Shown piece after piece: positions 55,006 through 62,830 of a stretch of DNA of 64,000 nucleotides; positions within the stretch are counted from its first letter, which is position 1, and every line of letters starts with the position of its first letter. This DNA is from Candidatus Sulfopaludibacter sp. SbA3 (GTDB lineage Bacteria; Acidobacteriota; Terriglobia; Bryobacterales; Bryobacteraceae). Position numbers and translations under genes: made by a program. The stretch spans positions 186,001 to 250,000 of the forward strand of contig CAMDCN010000001.1 in the NCBI GenBank assembly GCA_945890485.1, given 5' to 3'. The notes under the pieces were generated by a model. The model was not told where the DNA came from, ran no database searches, and was given only the letters and a program-made list of their open reading frames with translations.

Positions 55006-55196
55006 GATCAGGGTCTCCTTCCTGCTTTGAATTTGGCAGGCGGTCAAGCGGATTCCCGGGAGGGGTTTCGCGGGAGGGCCGTGGTTATTGGGGGAAAATA
55101 TTTCGATGTACTGTGACCAGGCGTTTCGGTTGGCTCGGCGGGGCAGGGAAAATGGCGCCGGAGGTGAGAACCCGACTATTCTAAGTGAGGGTGCGA

Positions 55197-55457
55197 ATGA
55201 TGACTCGGGTGGTCGTGAGCTATCGGAGGTTGGGGGATCCTTCGTTGGGGGAGCAGGAAGCCGTGGAGAGGGAGTTGGCGGGTCTCTCGGTGGTGGACCG
55301 GATGCCCGGGGCGATCCTGGTGGAAGGGACGGAACAGGAGGTACGGTCTCTGCTAGCGGGTAGAGGGTCCGACTGGTCCGTTAGTGAGGTGCGGGAGTTG
55401 CATTCGCCGGCGCCGAACTTGAAAACGAGGTCTATCGCCGACAAAGGACCGCGCTAG
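55197..55457 (+). CDS. Small hypothetical protein
   Basis: Starting at ATG 55197 (a second ATG follows, and GTGs lie upstream) gives about 86 residues. The pattern is one short alpha/beta unit (RVVVSYRRLGDPSLGEQEAV, MPGAILVEGTEQEVRSLLA). It ends where a DUF1016 fragment begins in another frame. I do not recognise the family. Confidence 0.4.
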   Translation: MMTRVVVSYRRLGDPSLGEQEAVERELAGLSVVDRMPGAILVEGTEQEVRSLLAGRGSDWSVSEVRELHSPAPNLKTRSIADKGPR

Positions 55458-55600
55458 CGAACTTTCAGCGGACCTCGCCGATATCGCAATCCGATCTTGC
55501 ACACCAGATCCTGAAGCACCCCTACCACTTTGGTTTCCTCTCACTTTCCGATGAAGAAGCGCGAGGGCCGATGATAGCGTTGTTGGACAGGGGCGGAGCC
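55457..55600 (+). pseudogene. DUF1016/YhcG-type nuclease fragment
   Basis: Frame 1 from 55457 reads ANFQRTSPISQSDLAHQILK and then HPYHFGFLSLSDEEARG. This matches the conserved joint between the N-terminal and PDDEXK halves of DUF1016 proteins (NF-RTLP-QSDLA-QILKDPYNFDFL-L). Only about 45 codons remain; no start, upstream region or nuclease core is present, so it is a relic. DUF1016 genes commonly sit in defence or mobile regions. Confidence 0.65.
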
Positions 55601-55609
55601 GGCGCCGTG

Positions 55610-55939
55610 TTAGCTGGCTTTGGTGACTGGAACTGCGTGGAGTTCAATCCGACGCCCAAGCGCAATAGCGATGCGGCGCAACATTGCGAGCGTGTGGCCG
55701 TGGTAATCCGCGGCTTCCATCCGGCAAATGACGCTGGCGGTGGTTCCTACCCGCTTGGCGAGCTCGCGCTGCGATAGGCCGGCGATGGTGCGCATTTCGT
55801 ATAGCAGTTGCGATGCCTCCATCTGGATCAAGATGTCGTCCTGCTCCTGTTCGAGAACAGTTTTCTGATCCGGACCACCGGCGGAGAGCTGGTCGCACAG
55901 TTGCTGTAGGGCGCCGGATTGGAATTGCTTGGTGGACAT
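55610..55939 (-). CDS. XRE-family antitoxin (HigA-like)
   Basis: The 109-residue protein has an HTH at about residues 55-95 (AGLSQRELAKRVGTTASVIC, RMEAADYHGHTLAMLRRIAI). It follows the Gp49-like toxin gene after 3 bases, the toxin-first order usual for HigBA. It should bind the toxin and repress the operon, probably at the palindrome near 56320. Confidence 0.85.
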   Translation of the reverse strand: MSTKQFQSGALQQLCDQLSAGGPDQKTVLEQEQDDILIQMEASQLLYEMRTIAGLSQRELAKRVGTTASVICRMEAADYHGHTLAMLRRIAIALGRRIELHAVPVTKAS

Positions 55940-55942
55940 GGT

Positions 55943-56320
55943 TTAGCCTCTGAATGTATGTTTGGTGGGATCCGCGGCAAATTTCCGTTTACGTTCAATA
56001 GCCCTTTCAGTTTCATCAGGTGGAACCGCAGCCTCTTTCATGATTCCATGCGAGACGACGACAATGTCTCTGCCGCTGAAGAAGTACAGGATCCGGTAAT
56101 TGATGCCGTGCAGAGAAGGGCGCAATTCATAGATTCCGTCCTGCAAAAGATCGGCCACGGGTCGCCGGAGTTCGTGACCTTGGGCTTCGAGTTGGCCCAA
56201 GTAGACGAGCACTTTTCGTTGCGCCTTTACGTGAATGAGTTTTAGCCAATCGAGAAAGTACACTTCATTGCCGTCCCGATAGAACACAACTTCTGTTTGC
56301 GGCACGCTACATGTTCGCAT
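55943..56320 (-). CDS. HigB/Gp49-like (RelE superfamily) toxin
   Basis: The ATG at 56320 gives 125 residues; a GTG at 56305 is an alternative that would leave the palindrome upstream. The fold motifs are KLIHVKAQRKVLVYLGQLEA, LRRPVADLLQDGIYELRPSL, INYRILYFFSGRDIVVVSHG and ETERAIERKRKF, typical of phage-derived Gp49-like toxins. These cut mRNA on the ribosome. An IS element begins 57 bases upstream of the start. Confidence 0.85.
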   Translation of the reverse strand: MRTCSVPQTEVVFYRDGNEVYFLDWLKLIHVKAQRKVLVYLGQLEAQGHELRRPVADLLQDGIYELRPSLHGINYRILYFFSGRDIVVVSHGIMKEAAVPPDETERAIERKRKFAADPTKHTFRG

Positions 56321-56330
56321 ATACGCGAAC
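56313..56330. promoter_or_regulatory. Palindrome, probable antitoxin operator
   Basis: GTTCGCATATACGCGAAC is an 18-base dyad with one mismatched pair. It contains TATAT and covers or abuts the toxin start codon. This is where an XRE antitoxin would be expected to bind to shut off its own operon. Confidence 0.55.
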
Positions 56331-56376
56331 GGCTGCCAATGCGCGCTGCAACGAGCGCCGTAGTTTGAGTCGTCTA

Positions 56377-57643
56377 GGAACTTTCTGAAAAGCCGGCTTC
56401 GATGAGTCGCTCTCTCTCCCAAAGTTCTTGTCAGTAAGGATTTTGGGTTGAGCGAAGTGTCCCCGCGACCCCTCGCACCGCCCTCAGGCGGCCATTCGGC
56501 GCCCCCGCGCGCCGCTTACGCATGGCTCTCCCTCAGCTTCGGAATTCGGAGTAAGTTGTAGGCCGCGCAGCTAAACACAAACAACCAATCCACCCTCGGT
56601 AGCCCTCGGAGCTTCACCTTCCGGATCGGCCCTGTCTGCTTCAGCCACCCAAACGCCTTCTCCACCAACCACCGCTTGCTCAAGCTCTGCCGGTAACCCT
56701 CGTGACGCGTTGTCCGCCCGTCAATCGCGCTCCGCCGGTTCTTATTGTTCTGCGCCACATGTGGCGTCACCTTCAACTCCCGCACCGTCTTCACGAAGTT
56801 ATTGACATCGTAGGCCTTATCCGCGCCCACCGTAATCGTCCGCTTCCCTTCGTTGATCTCCCGCAGCAACAGCAGCGCCGCATCCGGCTCCGCCGTGCCG
56901 TCCGCCGTCGTCGTCATCGCACCGGCAATCAGTCCATGGCGGTTCTCGGTCACGATGTGGCCGAGAACCGCCAGTTTGGCCTCCTTGCCCGCCGACTTCT
57001 TATATAGCCGCGCTGAGGGATCCGTCTTCGATTCGTGCGTCTCGTTGGTGCGTTTGTCCCCGTGGAAATTTGTGCCGTCGCCAGAGGAATCGTCATCCTT
57101 GGGACGGAAGCTCTTGTGGCTGGCCCAGGCTTCGATCAATGTGCCATCGACGGTAAAGTGTTCATCCGACATCAGATCGGCGGCTTGCTGCTTGACGCGG
57201 GCAAAGAACTGACGGGCAACGACTTGGTTGAGTAGGCGGTCGCGGTTCTTGCTAAATACGGTGGGTGCCCAGACGTCGTCTTCCAACGACAGGCCGACGA
57301 ACCAGCGGAACAGGAGGTTGTAGTTGAGTTGTTCCATCAGCATGCGTTCACTGCGAATGGTGAAGAAGACTTGGAGCAGCAGGGCACGGAGGAGGCGTTC
57401 GGGAGGGATCGAGGGCCGGCCGACGGCGCTATACATCGCGTCGAACTCCGAGGTCATGCTGGTGAGGACCAGATCGGTCACCTTGCGGACTTTCCGCAGG
57501 GGGTGCGTGGCAGGAATCCGGTCCTCCAGAGCCACATAGCTGAACATCCCTTCCTGAATCCGCTCGTCGTTGCCACGCATACCAGAGTGACGTCTAAAAC
57601 ATTTCCGGGGTATCGTGTCGCGGTTGATTTTTGAGCAAGCTCC
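56377..57643 (-). mobile_element. IS5-family insertion sequence, complete
   Basis: The element is 1267 bases long. The ends GGAACTTTCTGAAAA (56377-56391) and, inverted, GGAGCTTGCTCAAAA (57643-57629) match at 12 of 15 positions. Both ends are flanked by TA (CTA on the left, TAA on the right), in line with a TA-type or YTAR target preference. One intact transposase gene fills it. Plus-strand composition is opposite to its surroundings, which fits recent arrival. It sits just upstream of the HigB-like toxin gene. Confidence 0.75.
56516..57580 (-). CDS. IS5-family transposase
   Basis: The 354-residue protein has the N-terminal DUF772-type region (IPATHPLRKVRKVTDLVLTS, GRPSIPPERLLRALLLQVFF) and a DDE transposase core: FTVDGTLIEAWASHKSFRPK (first Asp), TITVGADKAYDVNNFVKTVR (second Asp) and LSKRWLVEKAFGWLKQTGPI (Glu). 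The frame is complete, so the element could be active. Confidence 0.92.
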   Translation of the reverse strand: MRGNDERIQEGMFSYVALEDRIPATHPLRKVRKVTDLVLTSMTSEFDAMYSAVGRPSIPPERLLRALLLQVFFTIRSERMLMEQLNYNLLFRWFVGLSLEDDVWAPTVFSKNRDRLLNQVVARQFFARVKQQAADLMSDEHFTVDGTLIEAWASHKSFRPKDDDSSGDGTNFHGDKRTNETHESKTDPSARLYKKSAGKEAKLAVLGHIVTENRHGLIAGAMTTTADGTAEPDAALLLLREINEGKRTITVGADKAYDVNNFVKTVRELKVTPHVAQNNKNRRSAIDGRTTRHEGYRQSLSKRWLVEKAFGWLKQTGPIRKVKLRGLPRVDWLFVFSCAAYNLLRIPKLRESHA

Positions 57644-57750
57644 TAAGTCCTCCTTGGGCTCGCAAAACGGTGTCGAGAACTGGAGTCGACTCCGTTGCTG
57701 GCGAAAATTCGGAGTGCTACCCTTCTACTGTCCACATAACAAGGAGCAAC

Positions 57751-58497
57751 ATGAATTCCCTCGTGATTATGCGAATTGCCACGGCCACTGCCGTTCTCTT
57801 GTTGGGTGCGTCAATAGCAAGCGCACTACCTGCTTACCTCCCACCAGGCGTGGGGTACGGCGAGAGTTACCGCCTCATTTTTGTAACGGATTGGAACACA
57901 GATAGCTATTCTCGCAATATCGATGATTACAATGCTTTCGTAACGTCCGAGGCTCTTCTCAGTCCGGACTTGGCAGGGCTCAGCACAACGTGGAGAGCCG
58001 TGTTCTCCACCGATACAATCAACGCACTTGAGAATATTGGCACATTCGGGACGCCGGTCTATGGCTTAAACGGCGCCAGGGTCGCGCTAGGTTCGCAAGG
58101 CCTGTTTTCCGGATCTCTGGAATCTCCCATTTATCAAAACCAGTATGCCCAGGGAGTGTTCTCCCAACTGGTTAAGACGGCAACCTACCCCAACAACGGC
58201 AATCTCTTCTACGACAGCGGCCTTGTTGGTATTACAAACACTACCTCACGAGAGTGGCTTGTCTTTCAAACGCCACAATATCCAACTTGGTCTGACGGCA
58301 CGCCGCTGCGAATGTACGCTATTTCTGGAGACATTTTAGTTGCTCAGCCGGATGAGGTTACGGCGGTTGCTATACCTGAACCGGGGTGTTTTGGCCTTGC
58401 TTGTCTCGGTCTGGGATGCGCTGCTGTGGGTTGCATGCGGCACGGGGCATCGGCGCGCCGATCCCGGTTAGCCCGAACCAGCACATCATCCGAGTGA
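57751..58497 (+). CDS. Exported PEP-CTERM-like protein
   Basis: The ATG at 57751 has AAGGAG at 57741-57746. The 248-residue protein has a signal peptide (MRIATATAVLLLGASIASA), a beta-rich middle (GYGESYRLIFVTDWNTDSYS, REWLVFQTPQYPTWSDGTPL) and a C-terminal PEP-CTERM-like tail: AIPEPGCFGLACLGLGCAAV followed by an Arg-rich end. Such tails are cut by exosortase. The last codons run into the boundary of the adjoining transposase remnant, so the true C-terminus may have been altered. Confidence 0.75.
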   Translation: MNSLVIMRIATATAVLLLGASIASALPAYLPPGVGYGESYRLIFVTDWNTDSYSRNIDDYNAFVTSEALLSPDLAGLSTTWRAVFSTDTINALENIGTFGTPVYGLNGARVALGSQGLFSGSLESPIYQNQYAQGVFSQLVKTATYPNNGNLFYDSGLVGITNTTSREWLVFQTPQYPTWSDGTPLRMYAISGDILVAQPDEVTAVAIPEPGCFGLACLGLGCAAVGCMRHGASARRSRLARTSTSSE

Positions 58498-58509
58498 TGT
58501 CTGGCGACC

Positions 58510-58945
58510 AGGCATCGGCCGCTTGTCTGGCTACCATTCTGCCAAGAAAAGAGAGGGGACCGCCGTTCGATGCAGAGTTGTCGGCGGAGTTCGACGGCGA
58601 ACGCGGCTTCTCGCTGCTCGACCGCTTCGAGTCGCCCCTGCGGCGTTTGGAGCCGTCATAGCCGCTACGTGCGCCACTCTCCGGCGTCGATTGCACGGTT
58701 CTGCTGTCCAGAATCACCGCTGGCGGTTGCGCCTTGCGTCCTTCCCGCAGGCGCAACACTTCCCACAGATCATGCACCATCGCCTCAAACACTTGGGCGC
58801 GTATCCATCGTTGCGTCTGTTGGTACACCACCTGCCAATGCGGCAGATCATGCGGGATCATCCGCCATGGCGTTCCGCCTCTAGCCAGATACCGCACTTC
58901 GCGCAACGGATAGAGCCGCTGTGGCGCGGCTTCCTCCATAAGAAC
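58510..58945 (-). pseudogene. Truncated IS5-type (IS427-like) transposase
   Basis: On the minus strand the sequence encodes RLYPLREVRYLARGGTPWRM, IPHDLPHWQVVYQQTQRWIR, PPAVILDSRTVQSTPESGAR and SGYDGSKRRRGDSK. These match the N-terminal half of IS427-type transposases. The first domain is shortened, the frame degenerates after the KRRRG motif and the catalytic C-terminal half is missing. It is unrelated to the intact IS nearby and breaks the PIN-domain toxin gene. Confidence 0.8.
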
Positions 58946-59079
58946 TCCACCCTCGTGATGGCTGAGAAGAATATGGGGTCTCCGGCAGCTGTTGCACTGT
59001 CCAGGGCGGCTGTCGCAGAGCGGGGGATGCGAGGGTCGGCAGATAGGTACCAAAGGATCGCGTGGGTGTCGGCAAACAC
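58936..59079 (-). pseudogene. VapC-like PIN-domain toxin, truncated
   Basis: From a GTG at 59079 the frame reads FADTHAILWYLSADPRIPRS, ALDSATAAGDPIFFSAITRV and EFLWRK. This is the first half of a PIN nuclease with its first active-site Asp (DTHAILW) and the SAIT-x-x-E motif. The rest is replaced by transposase sequence. Its antitoxin gene ends a few bases upstream, so only the antitoxin half of the module survives intact. Confidence 0.78.
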
Positions 59080-59087
59080 TGCAGCTA

Positions 59088-59312
59088 CTAAATGTCTTCC
59101 TTGGGGAAGTTCTTCCACATCTCGCGTCTGGCTTCGTCAATGTCGTCCGCTGAAACAGAGATCCCTCGGCCAGCAAGAATGCCCTTGATGCTTTGGAACG
59201 GCATCTTCGGCGCCGTCTGGTCGCGGAGGCGGGTGGCATGGCTCAAGATCTCTTGTTGCTTGTCGAGCGGAAGTGTTCGCACGGCTTCCAGAATCGCTTG
59301 TTCCACTGACAT
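59088..59312 (-). CDS. Antitoxin of a VapBC-type module
   Basis: The 74-residue protein (VEQAILEAVRTLPLDKQQEI, LAGRGISVSADDIDEARREM, WKNFPKEDI) matches small antitoxins that precede PIN-domain toxins. The stop is 8 bases before the likely GTG of the broken toxin. With the toxin destroyed the gene is probably a remnant on its way out, or it may act in trans on related toxins. Confidence 0.75.
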   Translation of the reverse strand: MSVEQAILEAVRTLPLDKQQEILSHATRLRDQTAPKMPFQSIKGILAGRGISVSADDIDEARREMWKNFPKEDI

Positions 59313-59795
59313 GTCGACCTCTCTTCATATCATCACGAATCTTGTCGGCAACTTCGACGGCGATGGGAGCAAAGAGCCGCGATGACTGCTGAAACCCGGG
59401 ACTAACGCTATGCGCTCGCGGTAGGGGCCAGATCACGGGCAGTCCTACGGTTCAATCCACTCCGGCAATTGCTGGCCGGAGAACTTCGCCGAGGCCGGAT
59501 TCAACCCCACGCCGAGTAATGATCGTCTCATCGAGCGTTCTCCCCGCCGGACTACATCTTTAGCACGTGTTGGCCGCCGTTTCCGCGCGGCACTTCGTTA
59601 CTCTTTCGGTAGCACGGCCGCCGGATCGATCGATCCTGAAACGGCGTCGATGGGAACCCCACCAACCCGCAGGTATCGAGACTGGCGTTGTTTCCACCGC
59701 GGCATGGCCCCCGTGGCGTGAAGGCTGCCTGCATCCAGTGAACTTCCAACCAGGCACATCTTGATACCTTGTGCCAACGGCTGTATTCGTTGTTT
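59313..59795. other. Intergenic stretch in the accessory zone, no gene seen
   Basis: This 480-base stretch between two toxin-antitoxin loci has only short frames without family motifs. GGTTCAATCC near 59449 resembles a tRNA T-loop, but no cloverleaf can be built around it. It is probably decayed mobile DNA. Confidence 0.4.
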
Positions 59796-60092
59796 ATGGC
59801 AACGACCCGGACCACCGTCAACATTTCGATTACCCCGGAGCTGGATGCCTTCCTACAAGCCCGTGTCCATTCGGGCCGATACCAGACGACGAGCGAAGTC
59901 GTCCGGGAGGCTCTCCGGTTGCTGGAACGTCAGGAGGCCGAGCGGGACCAAGCCGTTCAGCAGCTCAGGGCGAGACTCGAACAAGGCGCCGCGGAAGCGT
60001 CGCGAGGCGAACTTCTGGATGGCGATGCGGTATTTGAGGAGCTGCGCGAGATGATTGAGGAGCGCCGCCGAGCTCGGATTGTCAATTCGTGA
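59796..60092 (+). CDS. ParD-like antitoxin
   Basis: The ATG at 59796 gives 98 residues. The ribbon-helix-helix opens with TTVNISITPELDAFLQARVH and continues SGRYQTTSEVVREALRLLER. A charged C-terminal helix (DAVFEELREMIEERRRAR) should bind the toxin. It overlaps the ParE-like gene as GTGA. Confidence 0.9.
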   Translation: MATTRTTVNISITPELDAFLQARVHSGRYQTTSEVVREALRLLERQEAERDQAVQQLRARLEQGAAEASRGELLDGDAVFEELREMIEERRRARIVNS

Positions 60093-60400
60093 GGCAGAAC
60101 TTCGTCGTGACCCCTGAGGCTAAGGCAAGCCTTCGGGACATCTTGTCTGATTTTGCCGAGGACAGTCCCGAGGCGGCCCATCGTCTGCGTCTGCGCCTCT
60201 ATGAGGGATTCCAATTGCTTGGGCGTTCTCCTGGGATGTCACTTCCAGGAAGAACTGCTGAACCGACAGTTCCGGTTTCGGAACTTCTATCTTTTGTGGC
60301 GGTCTACGCTTGGGAAACCAGCCCGATTCAAATTGTCAGTATCGTGCATGGCGCGCGAGATTTGGCGATTATCTTGACCCTGCGAAATGACTTGAACTGA
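60089..60400 (+). CDS. ParE-like toxin
   Basis: The GTG-initiated 103-residue protein has the RelE/ParE pattern: FVVTPEAKASLRDILSDFAE, AAHRLRLRLYEGFQLLGRSP and IQIVSIVHGARDLAIILTLR. ParE toxins typically block DNA gyrase. The pair appears intact. Confidence 0.88.
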   Translation: MRQNFVVTPEAKASLRDILSDFAEDSPEAAHRLRLRLYEGFQLLGRSPGMSLPGRTAEPTVPVSELLSFVAVYAWETSPIQIVSIVHGARDLAIILTLRNDLN

Positions 60401-60866
60401 GGCGGCCAGAGTGCCGTCTGGCTGCGTCGATGCTCTCTCGTAATGTGGGGCGCCCCTGCGTTTCGAAGGTGCTGACGTGGATTTCGGCGAAGGGAACGTA
60501 GTGGGTGCCGGGCGGATCCGCGATCAACTTCGCGATTTGCCATGGAGTATCGAAGGGCGGAGACAACCTAATCGAAGTCCAGAAGCAACTCGCGCGCTAC
60601 GACCGAGGCTATCGGCGAAGAGCTTGCGGCGGCTGTACTGAAATGAGCAGTCAGTTTTCCTGGCTTGCCAATCCTATCGGACGAAGCGATCACCCTTGCC
60701 GACCAACACCCATACCGTACATAGGTGCAGGTACTAATCGATGCACACTGGTAGCGTCCCGGGACCTCGACCGCAGACTCCAGTCGCAACAGATCGGGAA
60801 GTGCGCGACGATGCGTAAGGTGCAAGGGCCGGGGCTTGCGGAATTCTTGAGCCGGTACTATCGGTG
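60401..60866. other. Remnant-like stretch, no convincing gene
   Basis: Short frames lie on both strands. One minus-strand frame at 60566-60369 reads TPWQIAKLIADPPGTHYVPF and AEIHVSTFETQGRPTLRESI and looks protein-like, but it overlaps the ParE-like gene's end and has no family I recognise. The remainder has several stops in all frames. Confidence 0.4.
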
Positions 60867-60873
60867 ATCCAGA

Positions 60874-60908
60874 AAGAAGCTCCCATCGGATGGGGATGGG
60901 AGCTTCTT
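60874..60908 (-). terminator. Terminator of the mannonate dehydratase-like gene
   Basis: AAGAAGCTCCCATC (60874-60887) pairs with GATGGGAGCTTCTT (60895-60908) around a 7-base loop. It is 5 bases past the stop of the minus-strand gene and ends in TTTCT on that strand. Confidence 0.8.
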
Positions 60909-60912
60909 CTGG

Positions 60913-62082
60913 CTACGCCTTGGAGGTGCGCAGGGCGGACTTGTGCAAGGCGTTCATGGAGCCGAGCAGGTAGGCGAGGCCCGGATGGGGGCGGTACTCG
61001 CCGGTGGTGGCGCCACGGCTTGTGTCGGGTTGAGAAGGATCCGTACCGACGGCGGGGATGTGATCCGGGATCACGATACCGTCAAACTTCACGTCGACCA
61101 GGGCCTGCATGGCCTTGGACATGTCGTAGTAGCCGTCGTCGATCAGAGCTTCCACGAAGTGTGGCAATGGCGCTGTCACGTTGCGGAAGTGAACCTTGAA
61201 CAGCTTCTTCTTGGCGGCGAAGTATTTTATGACATCGACAGGGTCGGCGCCGGTCACCTTCTCTCCACCTTCGAGCCAGGAGCCGATGCAGAAGCAGACG
61301 CCGATGTTGGGACTGTCGGCAATCTCGATCGCCTTTTTATAGCCTTCGAAGTTGGAGAAGATGCAGCGGGGTACGCCGGCGAGCATGCGCATGGGCGGGT
61401 CGTCAGGATGGATGCCGATTCGGACGCCGGCCTCTTCGGCGACAGGCTTCACCTTCTTGATGAAGTAGGTGTAGTTGTCCCAGATTTCCTGCTCGGTGTA
61501 GACGCGTCCATGGGAAAGCGGACCAGTGAAGGTTTTGCCGGCCCAGGTTCCTTTCCAATCGGGACTGTTGGCATTGCCATCGCGGGCGGAGTAGCCGCGG
61601 GCGCTGACGACGCGTCCGCTGGACCAGATGCCGTTGCCCATGTGGGCATAGGTCGAGTACGGCACCTGGGCCTTGCCTAAGTAGCGGATGTAGTTGAGGT
61701 ATTCCTCAATCTTCTGGTCGCGGCCAGGAAGGTTGAGCGTGACCTCGGACATGTTGTGGAGGGAGCCGGATGGGCCGACGCCGCTGCCGATGTTGTAGAC
61801 CTTGAAGCCGCCGTCTTCCCATGCCGCCTTCTGCTTGATGAAGCCTTCGGCGGTCGCTTCGGCCTGGATGGGCGCGACACTGAGCCACTGGACTCCCAAC
61901 TGTTTGAGATAGGTCATGTACTCGGGGCTGGGACGATTGGCGGAGACGCCGATCTTGAGGCCCGGAGGGATGGGAATCATGGGCTTGGCGGAGGCTGCGG
62001 GCGCGACGGCCAAGGCTGCTGCGCCGGCAAGAGCCATGCCTGCGATGTCCCTTCGGCTCGGATCGTGTTTCTGATCGCTCAT
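60913..62082 (-). CDS. Exported mannonate dehydratase-like TIM-barrel protein
   Basis: The 389-residue protein has a twin-arginine leader (SRRDIAGMALAGAAALAVAP). The UxuA-like C-terminus has KLFKVHFRNVTAPLPHFVEA, IDDGYYDMSKAMQALVDVKF and DGIVIPDHIPAVG, and earlier RIGIHPDDPPMRMLAGVPR and NIGVCFCIGSWLEGGEKV. UxuA dehydrates D-mannonate in uronate breakdown, using metal ligands in these same motifs. Export is unusual for that step, so the true substrate is open. A TonB receptor remnant lies directly upstream. Confidence 0.83.
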   Translation of the reverse strand: MSDQKHDPSRRDIAGMALAGAAALAVAPAASAKPMIPIPPGLKIGVSANRPSPEYMTYLKQLGVQWLSVAPIQAEATAEGFIKQKAAWEDGGFKVYNIGSGVGPSGSLHNMSEVTLNLPGRDQKIEEYLNYIRYLGKAQVPYSTYAHMGNGIWSSGRVVSARGYSARDGNANSPDWKGTWAGKTFTGPLSHGRVYTEQEIWDNYTYFIKKVKPVAEEAGVRIGIHPDDPPMRMLAGVPRCIFSNFEGYKKAIEIADSPNIGVCFCIGSWLEGGEKVTGADPVDVIKYFAAKKKLFKVHFRNVTAPLPHFVEALIDDGYYDMSKAMQALVDVKFDGIVIPDHIPAVGTDPSQPDTSRGATTGEYRPHPGLAYLLGSMNALHKSALRTSKA

Positions 62083-62107
62083 AGAAAACTCCGTTTACTT
62101 AGAAGAA

Positions 62108-62606
62108 TTAGACCCGGAGGCCGAGTTGGATGTTGCGAGGAGCGCCGCCGGTCAGCACCTGGCCGAACTGTGGTGCACCGATGGTAACACTGGAGCCGGT
62201 TCCGTGGTTGAGAGCCGGAGTGTTGAAGATATTGGTGATGCCGGCGCGTAGCTGCACGAGGAAAAGTTCACCGAGGGTTGGTTGCGAATGAAGCCCATGT
62301 CCCAGTTGCGGCGGCCATGGTTGCGAAGCTGGGGCTGGGTGAGAGAGTCGGCCGGGATGGTGTAGGCGGGCGACTGGGTGAAGGCGGAGGTGTTGAAGTA
62401 GCGGTTGGTGGTGCGTTCGTCGGAAGGCAGGAAGGGGTTGGCGAAACGATTGCCGCGACCACCGGAGAGAGCGAAGTCATAGAGGAAGGTATTATCAGCG
62501 CGGGCGATGCGGATGGGCGTGCCGGACTGGAATGCGGTGATGCCGGAGACCTGCCAGTTGCCGCTGATGGAGGCGAGGACACCTTCAGTGACGAACTGAT
62601 TTCGCT
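62108..62606 (-). pseudogene. TonB-dependent receptor, C-terminal remnant with frameshift
   Basis: The minus strand reads RNQFVTEGVLASISGNWQVS, GITAFQSGTPIRIARADNTF, NTSAFTQSPAYTIPADSLTQ and RNHGRRNWDMGFIRNQ. A frameshift near 62270 then leads to LGELFLVQLRAGITNIFNTP and a C-terminus PRNIQLGLRV. This is the last 165 or so residues of an Oar-like receptor. The 5' part is missing and the break coincides with an IS21-type relic. Confidence 0.8.
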
Positions 62607-62612
62607 ACTCTA

Positions 62613-62765
62613 ATGTGGCTCATTTCGATGGCCTGATTTGGCCCACCTATGACGCCCTGAACCGGCTCGATCTGAAAGGCTGGCAGGACGCAAAGGAGAG
62701 CCAAGATGGATATGTTTGAGAAGATTCGGCGGGAGTATAGAGCCGGGGAGACAATCAGCGCGTTA
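62613..62765 (+). pseudogene. IS21-family relic (left end and istA start)
   Basis: After the TonB break, an ATG at 62706 with AGGAG upstream begins MDMFEKIRREYRAGETISAL, very like the start of IS21-type IstA transposases (MDLFEKIRR-Y). The similarity ends after about 20 codons. The 90 bases before it (from TGTGGCTC at 62613) may be the IS end. Confidence 0.55.
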
Positions 62766-62830
62766 GCCTGCGGGGCGTTTCACGATGTCGCCCCGCTCGC
62801 ATCTGGACCCACAATTGCAAGCATAGTTCC

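Noticed and set aside
56313-56422. Longer 159-codon version of the HigB-like toxin starting at 56422
   Set aside because: The extra 34 codons run into the IS element, so the extension is created by the insertion and is not part of the toxin.
59440-59480. GGTTCAATCC resembling a tRNA T-loop
   Set aside because: No acceptor, D or anticodon arms can be folded around it.
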